Shown: positions 17,104 through 25,221 of the stretch, piece by piece
Numbering within the stretch: position 1 is the stretch's first letter
Layout: each line of letters opens with the position of its first letter
Assembly (NCBI GenBank): GCA_029821635.1
Contig: JALGSW010000046.1
Coordinates: 1-55,680 of the forward strand
DNA length: 55,680 bases
Source: Candidatus Zipacnadia bacterium
Lineage (GTDB): Bacteria; Armatimonadota; Zipacnadia; Zipacnadales; UBA5352
Direction of reading: 5' to 3'
Notes under the pieces: generated by a model
Told to the model about the DNA's origin: nothing
What the model saw: the letters and a program-made list of their open reading frames with translations, nothing else
Database searches by the model: none
Program-made: the position numbers and the translations under genes

Positions 17104-19089
17104 ATGAGGCTGCGCTGGACACTGGCGGCGGCCATTGCACTGATCGTCCTGGCAGGCCCGCAGGCTCGGGCCGTGGGGCGCTTCGAGCCCGATCCGCAGT
17201 TCGCCCCGGGGCTCGCGGACCTGCCTTCGCTGCTTGACGCCGAGACCGACCTGCTGGTGGAAGACTCGGACTTCGAGCACCCGCCGGACTGGCGCGTGGT
17301 GACCAGCGAGTGGCTCCGGCTCGCTTGCACGGGCGGGTCGGCCCTGATGCTCAGTGGTGACGGCGAGGCCCCCGCGCAGGTGACGATATCCGCCGATGGC
17401 GTCTACCGACTCTGGGTGCGCAGCCATGGCGCGGCGGCGCGCAGCTTCCGCGTCTGGGTTGGCGATGAGCAGTCAGAGGCGACTTTCGGCGATGCGCAGG
17501 CGAACTGGCGGCCCGGCGGGGAGTTCGCGCTCAAGCGCGGGCCGTTGACCGTGCGCATCGGCGGCGCGCAACAGAACCCCTACTTCGACTGCCTGATCCT
17601 GACGAGCGACCTCGATCTTGACGCCGCGAAGCTCGCGAAGCCGCGGGCCTTCGGGGGCGACGAGTGCTGGGTCACGGCCGGGCAGGGCAGGCGTTTCGGT
17701 GGCGGCAACAGCGCGGGAGACATCGCCCGGTGGCACTGGGAGTTCGGCGATGGCGCCGGCTCCGAGGCGCAGGCCGTCGCTCACACATACGAGGCCCCCG
17801 GCGACTACGAAGTTTCTCTGACGGTGACCGACCGGCGCGGTATCAGCGACAGTCGGGCTGAGACCGCGCATGTGCTGCCGAAGACGTGGGAGACGGTCGC
17901 GCAGGTGCCCGTGCGGCGGGCGGCCGGGCCGCGCTTCGGTGACATCGACGGCGACGGGCGCGTTGACCTCCTGCAGGGCGATCCCTACCGCTGGGTCGAT
18001 GCCTACCTGGCGGACGGAACGCTGCTGTGGTCCTACGACTCCCCGCCGGAGTTCCCGACGCCGGTGCAACGGCGCGAGCACCCGATGGTGATCTGGGACT
18101 TTGATGGCGATGGCGCGGGCGAGGTCGCCATGTGGCGGCTCATCGACGGGCGCGAGTGGCTCTGCATGTGCGACGGCATGACCGGCGAGGTTGTGCGCAA
18201 GGTCCCGTGGCCGGTCGAGGACGGCTACATCAACGGGCGGCTCGCGGTCGGCAACCTGACCGGCGACCCGACGAAGGCGACCATCCTCATGCTCAACGGC
18301 CAGTACTCCCTCGGGACGCTCCAGCAGGTCGATGCGTACGATGCGGAGCTCAATCACCTCTGGTCATACGCGCGCGAGGGCAGCGACATCCTCGGGCACT
18401 ACGTCTACTCCGCCGACGTCGAGGGCGATGCGCGCGAGGAAGTCTTCGTCTCGCGGGCGATGATCCGCCCCGACGGCTCCGTCGGCTGGTTCCGCGAGGA
18501 TCTGCGCGACCACGCCGACAGCATCCGCCTCGGCGACATCGATGGTGACGGGCGCGTCGAGCTCGTCTGCGCCTTCTCCGGCGAGGGCGTCTACGTGCTC
18601 GACGCCGCAACCGGGGAGACGCGCTGGCACCAGGCCACGAACCACGCGCAGCAGCTCGAGATCGCCGATGTGCGGCCGGATGTGCCGGGGACGGAAGTCA
18701 TCATCGGCGACCGCTTCTACCTCCCCGTGCTGCGCGCGCGCCTGCTGATCTACGATTGCCATGGGGCGCTGCTGACGGCCTTCCCCGAGACCGCGATCAC
18801 CGGCAACGCGAACCTCGGCGTGCTGGAGTGGGACGGGCAGCCGGGCATGGAGATCGCGTGGTCGAATATCGTGCTGGACGGCCGCGCGAACGTGCTGGCG
18901 GCGCTACCGAAGGTCCTGCACCACGCCTTCGACTTCGCGGGCGACGGGCGTGAGGAGTTCGTCTGCAACATCCGCGACGCCGACAACGCCCTGTTCGTGG
19001 TCGCGTGGGGCGCTGCAGGAGGAACGGGAGTGCCCTGCCGCACCGACTACGAGGCCCTGCTGAAGATCGTGAACCACACGCACTACTGA
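17104..19089 (+). CDS. secreted protein with PKD domain and FG-GAP/VCBS-type propeller
   Basis: 661 residues; AGGAGG lies 8 nt before the ATG. Signal peptide MRLRWTLAAAIALIVLAGPQARA. A beta domain (~30-170) is followed by a PKD domain (~180-258; WHWEFGDGAG, HTYEAPGDYEVSLTV). The rest repeats calcium-binding-like blades: DIDGDGRVDLL (~280), DFDGDGAGEVAMW (~331), DVEGDAREEVF and DIDGDGRVELV (~479). This resembles the propellers of rhamnogalacturonan lyases and integrin-like adhesins, but no lyase site was identified. It probably binds or processes polysaccharide outside the cell. It is last in the operon that starts at 14233, which pairs cytoplasmic hydrolases with one exported protein. Confidence 0.75.
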   Translation: MRLRWTLAAAIALIVLAGPQARAVGRFEPDPQFAPGLADLPSLLDAETDLLVEDSDFEHPPDWRVVTSEWLRLACTGGSALMLSGDGEAPAQVTISADGVYRLWVRSHGAAARSFRVWVGDEQSEATFGDAQANWRPGGEFALKRGPLTVRIGGAQQNPYFDCLILTSDLDLDAAKLAKPRAFGGDECWVTAGQGRRFGGGNSAGDIARWHWEFGDGAGSEAQAVAHTYEAPGDYEVSLTVTDRRGISDSRAETAHVLPKTWETVAQVPVRRAAGPRFGDIDGDGRVDLLQGDPYRWVDAYLADGTLLWSYDSPPEFPTPVQRREHPMVIWDFDGDGAGEVAMWRLIDGREWLCMCDGMTGEVVRKVPWPVEDGYINGRLAVGNLTGDPTKATILMLNGQYSLGTLQQVDAYDAELNHLWSYAREGSDILGHYVYSADVEGDAREEVFVSRAMIRPDGSVGWFREDLRDHADSIRLGDIDGDGRVELVCAFSGEGVYVLDAATGETRWHQATNHAQQLEIADVRPDVPGTEVIIGDRFYLPVLRARLLIYDCHGALLTAFPETAITGNANLGVLEWDGQPGMEIAWSNIVLDGRANVLAALPKVLHHAFDFAGDGREEFVCNIRDADNALFVVAWGAAGGTGVPCRTDYEALLKIVNHTHY

Positions 19090-19185
19090 GCGCGTATGGT
19101 GCGCGGGATGGCTACATGCGGCGAAGGGTCTGGCGGCCGAACTGTGAACGATCGCGCCCGGGCGCCTGCCTCGTCGTCGTCAACT

Positions 19186-19203
19186 GTGAGATAATCGTGA
19201 GAT
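19186..19203 (+). promoter_or_regulatory. direct repeats GTGAGAT spaced 11 bp, possible response-regulator site
   Basis: GTGAGAT at 19186-19192 is repeated exactly at 19197-19203, one helical turn later; a related GTGAACG lies at 19144-19150. The AT-richer patch TAATCGTGAGATT is unusual here. It sits ~265 bp before the PEP-CTERM-like gene, inside the 377-bp non-coding stretch 19090-19466. Function is inferred from the spacing only. Confidence 0.3.
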
Positions 19204-19256
19204 TCGCGTGCGCGCCGATCTGGTAAAGTCCACACTGAAGCATATCCTGGCTTCGG

Positions 19257-19326
19257 GACGCGTCGCCGGCCATGAGGGGGCCGGCGATGACGGGGACCTG
19301 CCTCTTTCCAGCCAGAGGCGCGTCAT
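19257..19326 (+). ncRNA. candidate structured leader RNA with two mutually exclusive folds
   Basis: Three helices can be drawn in the leader of the gene at 19467. P1 is GACGC (19257-19261) with GCGTC (19320-19324). P2 is a perfect 9-bp stem, 19263-19271 with 19279-19287, around a 7-nt loop. P3 is GCCTCT (19300-19305) with AGAGGC (19314-19319). P1 encloses P2 and P3 as a three-way junction with a single-stranded GGGGACC segment. Alternatively ATGACG (19287-19292) pairs with CGTCAT (19321-19326), extending P3 and breaking P1. It matches no riboswitch class I know, and no base covariation can be tested here. Confidence 0.4.
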
Positions 19327-19466
19327 GGGTCTGTGCCGACACGCGTGATGAGGAGCCGCTTGCGTGTCCGCGCGTCCTCCGGCGCATCCCCGCCCCCGTC
19401 TCGTGTGCTGCGCTCGCCCTCAGTGGTGACAGCAACGTCGCTTACTGACGGAAAGAAGGGGATGAT

Positions 19467-20027
19467 ATGCGAAAAAGCACAGTGCTCATCATAGTGGGAG
19501 CACTCGTAGTGGCCGTGGCAGCCCCGAGCTGGGCTAACCCCTGGGACTGGGAGACGGAGTGGTATGACGGACCGGCCTCCGCGGTGCGAGACCCCGCAAC
19601 GGGGTTCTTCATCTCGACGATCGACGTCACGCAGACCGGCTACGTGGAGTACGTCTACGTCAAGCTCGCGGGACAGACAGAGGCATTCACGGGCGACTGG
19701 GCGATGGGTATCCGGTCGCCAAAGGGCGATGTCTTCTACGATGGTCTGCAGGGGTCCGGCATGGGCGAAGAGACGTGGACCCTGGATATGGGCGTGCTCA
19801 TGATCGATTACTTCGGTCCGCTGACCACGCCTTCGGAAGGAACCTGGGCCTATATCATGGAGTGGCCCGCCGGCGTGGACGCTCAGATCGACGGGTGGCA
19901 ACTCAAGATCCAGGGCGTCAACGACCCGCCCTATGGCACCGAGGACTCCCCTGAGCTTGCTACATGGCTCCTGCTCATGGGTACCGGCGGGGTCGGCGCG
20001 ATTGCGCGGCGTCGCAAGCGCGCCTGA
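19467..20027 (+). CDS. exported P-domain protein with PEP-CTERM-like sorting tail
   Basis: 186 residues; signal peptide MRKSTVLIIVGALVVAVAAPSWA. Residues ~50-155 resemble a proprotein convertase P-domain: STIDVTQTGYVEYVYVKL, then WAMGIRSPKGD, GEETWTLDMG and the closing IDGWQLKIQG strand. The C-terminus SPELATWLLLMGTGGVG followed by AIARRRKRA has the parts of a PEP-CTERM signal: motif, hydrophobic helix and basic cluster. The motif reads P-E-L instead of P-E-P. It is therefore a likely exosortase substrate, released into the exopolysaccharide layer; the exosortase gene lies at 44790. The ATG follows GAAAGAAGGGG. A strong hairpin ends the gene at 20055-20084. The long leader (19090-19466) suggests RNA-level control. 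Confidence 0.75.
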   Translation: MRKSTVLIIVGALVVAVAAPSWANPWDWETEWYDGPASAVRDPATGFFISTIDVTQTGYVEYVYVKLAGQTEAFTGDWAMGIRSPKGDVFYDGLQGSGMGEETWTLDMGVLMIDYFGPLTTPSEGTWAYIMEWPAGVDAQIDGWQLKIQGVNDPPYGTEDSPELATWLLLMGTGGVGAIARRRKRA

Positions 20028-20054
20028 ACGCCCCTCACCTGCCGCCGGCTAGCC

Positions 20055-20084
20055 GACAGCCCCCGCTTACTCACGGGGGCTGTC
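20055..20084 (+). terminator. 11-bp hairpin terminator after the PEP-CTERM-like gene
   Basis: GACAGCCCCCG (20055-20065) pairs exactly with CGGGGGCTGTC (20074-20084) around an 8-nt loop, 27 nt past the stop. No T-run follows. It separates this gene from the convergent gene at 20119. Confidence 0.65.
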
Positions 20085-20118
20085 GCACATCAGGTGTTGC
20101 GCGTCGCGCTCCATCCAC

Positions 20119-21963
20119 TCAGTTCGCCGACCACTCGCCCTCCCAGATCGGGTAGCGCTGCGGGTCGATCGCCAGCGTCATCTTCACCTGCTCGAGCCAC
20201 GCCGCGTACTGCTCGTCGGAGCGGTAGAAGTGCGAGCCCTCGCCATCCTCGATCATGCCCGCCTCGCGCATCGCGTGATGCAGTTGGATCAGGTTGTCGC
20301 CGAACATCTCCAGCCGCGCGCGCCGGCGGTCCGTCTCGACCTTCGAGAGCGCGTCGAGGTAGAGGCGCTCCATCTCGTCGAAGATTGGCAGGTGTACGTT
20401 CTCGATCACCGCGCGGTTGATCTCGTAGTTCTCGCCGCGGTAGACGATCGACTCCTGCTCCTTCCAGTGCGTCATGCGCGCCTCAACGAGGCTGTAGAGT
20501 TCGCGCATCGACTCCCAGCCCGGCCCGTAGGTGCGCTGCATCCACTCGTCGAGCGTCGCGTCCACGTCGAGCTGTGCGTCCCACATCTGCCGCGCGAAGA
20601 CGTAGTTGACCGGCGCGCCGTAGCCCCAGGCGGCGACTCCGACCATGCTCGCCCCGCGGTAGTTGGCCGCGTGAGCGACGGGCAGCTCCATCTTCAGGAT
20701 CGCGCGCGGCGGCGGGATGACCGCGCCGTTGAACGAGCGCATCCAGACCGTGTAGCTGCCGTAGACCATGTTGTGCGTGAAGCGCGTCCAGTCGCTCACG
20801 ACGCTCGCGAACTCGTCGCGGTAGGTGGGCTTCGCGAGGCCCCAGCCGTAGTAGTGCAGGCCGTAGAAGACCAGCCAGACATTCGGGTGCATCTGGATCG
20901 TCTCTTGCGGGGGGTACATGTAGTTGTAGTACACGTAGCCCGGAAGCTGGCGCTCGGGGTAGCGCTCGGCGACGCGCCCGGCGATGTCGTTGTAGAACTT
21001 GAGCACGAGCGGCGAGAACGATGCCCAGCCGTGCGGGTCGTCAGCGATGAAGGGCGCGCAATCCTTGCAGGTGCAGAACGAGCCGCCGTCGCTGGGTGAG
21101 ATCGAGGCTGAGATGCGCCGCGGGTTCGCCGCGAGCCGCTTCATCACGCCGTCGGCAAAGGCGTTGAGCATCTCCTCGTTGGTGGTGCAGTACTTGACCG
21201 CGGAGTGGCGTGCGGGCACCCAGCGCTTCTCCATGCTGCTCGGGATCGCCCGCCACTCGGGGTGCTCGGCGAGCGCCTCTTCGGTGATGTAGTCGTTCCA
21301 CGAGTGCCCCCAGCCGAGCGCCCAGCCGTCGAACTGCTTGGCGGGCAGGCGCTGGGTATGCATCCACTTGCGCACCACCTGGCGGTCGGGGAACCACTCC
21401 GGCGTCTCCTGCTGGATGGCCTGCAGCGAGCGGACCTCGAAGTCCGGCGCCTCCTCGACGTCCAGCTCGGGCAGGTCGAGGCGCTCGTGCGCGGGGATGT
21501 CCTCGCCGACCTCGCCGGGCATCAGCCAGCGCGCGCCGACGACGTCCTCAAGGAAGTCATACATGCCGTAGAGCGTGCCCCGGCTCGTCCAGCCGATCCA
21601 CTGCAACTCGCCGTCGCGCACGTCCGCGCCGGTGATGTAGAGGTTGCCGCCAACGGTGCGGGTGCGGAAGCCGTCGCGTGGCAGGCCGTCGGTGGTGACG
21701 CCCGCCTCGCGCGCGGCATCGTTGTCGCCGAGGCAGATCATCGGCGCGGCGGGCGCGTCCACGATGGGCAGCTCCGCGCCGGTGGACTCGCGGAGCACGC
21801 GCTGCAGCTCTTCGGCGGCCAGCAGCACCGATTCGGGCGCATCGGCCTCGCGGTAGATCACCCAGTCCGACCGGCCGCCATCGGCCAGAGGCGGCATCTG
21901 CTGAGCCGCGAGCGGCAGAGCCAGCGTCAGCACGAGCAGCGGCGTCAGCGTGCGCGCCATCAT
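20119..21963 (-). CDS. secreted DUF4838 protein
   Basis: 614 residues. Signal peptide MMARTLTPLLVLTLALPLAA, an N-domain like that of alpha-glucuronidases (ESVLLAAEELQRVLRESTGAELPIV), then the DUF4838 core with SISPSDGGSFCTCKDC (~295), which keeps the CxC-x2-C cluster. The C-terminal ~150 residues are helical (YSLVEARMTHWKEQE). It lacks the extra C-terminal binding domain of the other DUF4838 protein at 7980. The start overlaps the stop of the preceding gene: the ATGATG at 21963-21958 contains that gene's TGA. Translation is thus coupled; either ATG may serve, with GGAGG 6 nt before the first. Last gene of the run that starts at 27153. Confidence 0.8.
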   Translation of the reverse strand: MMARTLTPLLVLTLALPLAAQQMPPLADGGRSDWVIYREADAPESVLLAAEELQRVLRESTGAELPIVDAPAAPMICLGDNDAAREAGVTTDGLPRDGFRTRTVGGNLYITGADVRDGELQWIGWTSRGTLYGMYDFLEDVVGARWLMPGEVGEDIPAHERLDLPELDVEEAPDFEVRSLQAIQQETPEWFPDRQVVRKWMHTQRLPAKQFDGWALGWGHSWNDYITEEALAEHPEWRAIPSSMEKRWVPARHSAVKYCTTNEEMLNAFADGVMKRLAANPRRISASISPSDGGSFCTCKDCAPFIADDPHGWASFSPLVLKFYNDIAGRVAERYPERQLPGYVYYNYMYPPQETIQMHPNVWLVFYGLHYYGWGLAKPTYRDEFASVVSDWTRFTHNMVYGSYTVWMRSFNGAVIPPPRAILKMELPVAHAANYRGASMVGVAAWGYGAPVNYVFARQMWDAQLDVDATLDEWMQRTYGPGWESMRELYSLVEARMTHWKEQESIVYRGENYEINRAVIENVHLPIFDEMERLYLDALSKVETDRRRARLEMFGDNLIQLHHAMREAGMIEDGEGSHFYRSDEQYAAWLEQVKMTLAIDPQRYPIWEGEWSAN

Positions 21964-24164
21964 CCGGCGCCTCCGTCGGCCTCGATCTCGCCGAGCGCCT
22001 GCATGATCGCCACGGTGTGTTGCGCGACGAGCCAGCGGTTCACGGCGTACTCCGCGTGCGACCAGCCGTTGCCGAGCTTCAGTGTGCCGCCGATGGTCGG
22101 CAGGCCCTCAGCGTCCGTCCCGCGCTCGGTCCATACGGCGGCGTTGCGCACGCGCGGTGAGTACACGATTGTCCCGGTGATGCGCTCAAGCTCGGCCCGG
22201 GCCTCGCGCGCGGCGGCGTGGGCCTCGGCGTTGTCCGATGCTTCCGCACGGGCGATCGCCTCGCGCAGCGTGTGGACGTAGCGGTAGTCATCGACGCCCT
22301 CGCGCGCGCCGATCCAGCCGGTGGACGGGCCGCCCGGCTCGTCGCCAAGCGGCGGGTAGACGTGCATCCACGTGCCGTAGTTGTGATCGTTGTCATTGTA
22401 CGGGGTGCCGCCCCAGCTCATGTAGGACCAGTTGTAGCAGCCATTGGTGTTCGCGGCGATCTGGAACCAGCCCGCGACCCAGCGATCGACCTCGGGCCGG
22501 TAGGACTCCACGTCACAGTTGTAGATCGCGATGATGCGCCCGTCGGCCTGCGCGCTCGCGGTCGTCTCCGGGTCGCCGATAGCCCCGTTGTAGTTCCACA
22601 CGTCCGACCACGGGCCCGCGATCTGCTCGAAATACTCGTCGCGCGGGCCGTCCTCCTCGGTGCGCATCCCGGGGATCTGCTTGAGGAGCTTCAGGCAGCG
22701 CACGTTGCGGTCCTTCGCCACCTGGTCCTTCCAGCCGGGCTCATCGACCGGCTGCACGATCAGCTCCGGCCAGCCGCGCCGCTCCTGCTCGGCCATCATC
22801 GCCCGCCAGAACGCCTGGTAGCGCGCCGCCCACTCGTCGCTGTCGAACGCCATCTCCGCCATCCCCGGCGCGTGCTGGCCGCTGTCGGAGAGCTGGATCA
22901 CCGGCATCGGGTAGCCCAGTTCGACGTACATGTCCATGAACGCGGCGTACTGCGTGCCGTCGAGGTCCAGCGCGTACTCCTCGCCCGCCCACGTGACGGC
23001 TTCGCGTGGCACTCCGAAGGTGAGCCCGACCGAACTCATCCCGTGCGCGCGCTGGTCAGTGAGGTCCAAGCGCATCTGCGCGATGCGCGCCTCGTCGGTG
23101 TCGGCGAGCTTCGGCCCGGTGTAGTACTCGCCCCAGAACATGTCCGCCGGCTCGAGCAGCTCGTAGGGCAGCACGCGCAGCCGCATGGGCACGGTCACAG
23201 GCTCGCGCCCGTCGGCGGCGATCGTGAGCGTGCCCTCGTGAACGCCAGGCGACGCGTCGGCCGCGACCTCCAGGTCGATCAGCCAGCGCCGCGAGCTGTC
23301 GGCGGGCACGTCCACGGCCTCGCGCCGCTCGCAGAGCACCGGCATGTCCACGATGAACTGCTTGGAGGAGTAGGTCACGCGCTTGTCGAGCGCGCGGATC
23401 GGCAGCACTTCGCCGGTAGCGGGAATGCCCTCGAAGCTCACGCGCACCTGCGCGAGGTCGCCCAGGGCGTACACCGAGAGCGTCGCGGGCTCGTACTCGC
23501 CCGGCGTGGCGACGGCGTCTACGCTCGCGACGCGCTCCTCGGGGCGCGGGACGGAGTTCGCGAAGACCACGTCGGTGAACGGTCGGTCGAAGAGGATGAA
23601 GCCGCGCGCCTGCTCGGCGTCCGTCGGCTCAGGCGCCTCCGCGGTCTCAACGTAGTGGATCGGCTCGAAGCGGTTCTCGAGCGTGGCCAGGTGGACGTTG
23701 TCGATGTAGACGGTGGCGTCGGCGCGCGGCATGCGCCGGTAGATGAGGATGCGCTCGATCGGCCCGAGCCCGGCGGTCCAGATCTCGACGCGCTGGGACG
23801 CGTTCGCCGGAACCGCCGCGCCGCCGAACTGCGTCTCGCCGTCCTTGAGGTCGATGCGCCAGCTCAGCGCGAGGCGGTCGTCCTGCGGATTGAAGGCGTC
23901 GAATGCGAAGACCGTGAACTGCGTGCTGTCGGCCTCGATCGGGAAGAGCACGCCCGGCCAGGTGTCCTGCTCGCTGCCGGGGATGTCCAGCCGCAGCGCC
24001 CACTCGCCATCGGTCGCGTGCTCCTGCACTCGCTCGGCGGTGATCGCCGCCGGGATGCTGGCCCGCTGCAGGTCGGCTTCGGTCTCGAACGAGTTCACCA
24101 TCTGCTGAGCGGCCACGGGAAGCGCCGCGAAGAGCACCGTCGCAACGATCAGTGCGCGCCTCAT
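21960..24164 (-). CDS. secreted glycoside-hydrolase-like protein (GH123/DUF4091-like)
   Basis: 734 residues from the ATG at 24164, which has GAGGAG 8 nt upstream; an ATG at 24170 overlaps the previous TGA (TGATG) but is too close to that site. Signal peptide MRRALIVATVLFAALPVAA. Residues ~20-170 form a binding-type beta-sandwich (NSFETEADLQRA, ATVYIDNVHLATLE). A second beta domain (~190-360) ends in VTVPMRLRVLPYEL, a hallmark join before the TIM barrel of GH123-like enzymes. The barrel follows with FWGEYYTGP, QPVDEPG and GCYNWSYMSWGG. The acid pair of GH123 (Asp-Glu) may be the DE in QPVDEPG. Family GH123 removes N-acetylgalactosamine; this relative's substrate is not known. Confidence 0.6.
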   Translation of the reverse strand: MRRALIVATVLFAALPVAAQQMVNSFETEADLQRASIPAAITAERVQEHATDGEWALRLDIPGSEQDTWPGVLFPIEADSTQFTVFAFDAFNPQDDRLALSWRIDLKDGETQFGGAAVPANASQRVEIWTAGLGPIERILIYRRMPRADATVYIDNVHLATLENRFEPIHYVETAEAPEPTDAEQARGFILFDRPFTDVVFANSVPRPEERVASVDAVATPGEYEPATLSVYALGDLAQVRVSFEGIPATGEVLPIRALDKRVTYSSKQFIVDMPVLCERREAVDVPADSSRRWLIDLEVAADASPGVHEGTLTIAADGREPVTVPMRLRVLPYELLEPADMFWGEYYTGPKLADTDEARIAQMRLDLTDQRAHGMSSVGLTFGVPREAVTWAGEEYALDLDGTQYAAFMDMYVELGYPMPVIQLSDSGQHAPGMAEMAFDSDEWAARYQAFWRAMMAEQERRGWPELIVQPVDEPGWKDQVAKDRNVRCLKLLKQIPGMRTEEDGPRDEYFEQIAGPWSDVWNYNGAIGDPETTASAQADGRIIAIYNCDVESYRPEVDRWVAGWFQIAANTNGCYNWSYMSWGGTPYNDNDHNYGTWMHVYPPLGDEPGGPSTGWIGAREGVDDYRYVHTLREAIARAEASDNAEAHAAAREARAELERITGTIVYSPRVRNAAVWTERGTDAEGLPTIGGTLKLGNGWSHAEYAVNRWLVAQHTVAIMQALGEIEADGGAG

Positions 24165-24169
24165 GCCCA

Positions 24170-25117
24170 TCACTCCTCGGGGGCGACGGTCAGTCGCCAG
24201 ACATCGTTGAGCACCGGCCAGGTATTGCCGCCCGCGATCCAGAGGCTGTCCTCGAAGACCCATGTGGTCGGCTCGTGGCGCGACTTGAACTCCTCGGGCA
24301 CCGGCATCTCGTGCCATGTGACGCCGTCCTCGGTGTACCAGACCTCCGCGAAGTTCGCGTGGTGCACGTTATCGTAGCCGCCGATGACCCAGAGCCGGTC
24401 GCGGTAGACATCGGCGATGAACCACGTTCGCGGCGCCCACGGGGCGTGCTCGAGGACGCGCTCCCAGGTGACGCCGTCCTCGGAGCACCAGACGTCGTTG
24501 AAGGTCGTCCAGGCCTCGTAGCCCTCTTCGGGAGGATCGTTCGGGGTGCTCACGCGCCCGCCCATCAGCCACAGCTTGCCCTTAAATGACGCGACCGCCG
24601 AGCCGGCGCGTGCGCCATAGGGCGCGCCCGTGGCGAGGCACTCCCAGTCGACGCCATCGGTGGTTGAGTAGACATCCGAGCCCGAGCCGAGCTGGAAGAT
24701 CTTCCCGTTGTGCACGAGCGTCTCTCCGTAGCCGCGCGTGCCGAATGGTGTCGCATCGGCCACCTGCTCCCAGTTCTCGCCATCGGCGGAGTTCCACACG
24801 CTGCCCTTGATTGCCCAGACCTTGCCGTCGTAGACGACCATCTCGGCGTATCCTGGGTAGGGCGTCTGCTCGATGACCATCCGCCAGTGCCTCCCGTTGG
24901 TCGAGGACCACAGGTCGGGGTAGAGCACGTTCCCGTGGTAGTAGCCGTTGCTGAGCCACATCCTCCCGTCGAGGACGAACGGCTCGGCGGTGTCGCGCGG
25001 CCCCCACTGCGCGCTCTCCGTCACAAGCTCCCACTCGCCGGTCAAAGGCCCGTCATCCTGCGCCATCGCCATCACCGCCGTGAGGATCGCCATCGCCACG
25101 ATCGTCGCTCGCGTCAT
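24170..25117 (-). CDS. secreted Kelch-like beta-propeller protein
   Basis: 315 residues; GGAGG lies 9 nt before the ATG at 25117. A signal peptide (MTRATIVAMAILTAVMAMA) precedes a single domain made of repeats of about 50 residues: FVLDGRMWLSNGY, VVYDGKVWAIKG, LVHNGKIFQLGSG, ASFKGKLWLMGGR, YRDRLWVIGGYD, and WVFEDSLWIAGGN. Each repeat ends with a '[DN]G..W' strand such as TDGVDWE or EDGVTWE. This is the Kelch/sialidase-type six-blade propeller without a visible catalytic Asp-box set, so binding is likelier than hydrolysis. It precedes the GH123-like gene with a TGATG overlap, so the two are coupled. Confidence 0.7.
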   Translation of the reverse strand: MTRATIVAMAILTAVMAMAQDDGPLTGEWELVTESAQWGPRDTAEPFVLDGRMWLSNGYYHGNVLYPDLWSSTNGRHWRMVIEQTPYPGYAEMVVYDGKVWAIKGSVWNSADGENWEQVADATPFGTRGYGETLVHNGKIFQLGSGSDVYSTTDGVDWECLATGAPYGARAGSAVASFKGKLWLMGGRVSTPNDPPEEGYEAWTTFNDVWCSEDGVTWERVLEHAPWAPRTWFIADVYRDRLWVIGGYDNVHHANFAEVWYTEDGVTWHEMPVPEEFKSRHEPTTWVFEDSLWIAGGNTWPVLNDVWRLTVAPEE

Positions 25118-25221
25118 CGCCTTCGACCTCCAGTGTCGGTCCGCCGGACAACATCGGAGCGGCTGAAGGCAGCTCACTGCGCGAGCTGTCTCCGCTCCAT
25201 ACGGCTGGGCAACAACAGATG

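Noticed and set aside
19257-19326. c-di-GMP-I or fluoride riboswitch
   Set aside because: Hairpins and GGGGACC segments look suggestive, but the conserved words of either class are not in place.
22218-24377. 719-residue plus-strand reading frame
   Set aside because: Antisense shadow of the GH123-like gene, which has a signal peptide and coupled start.
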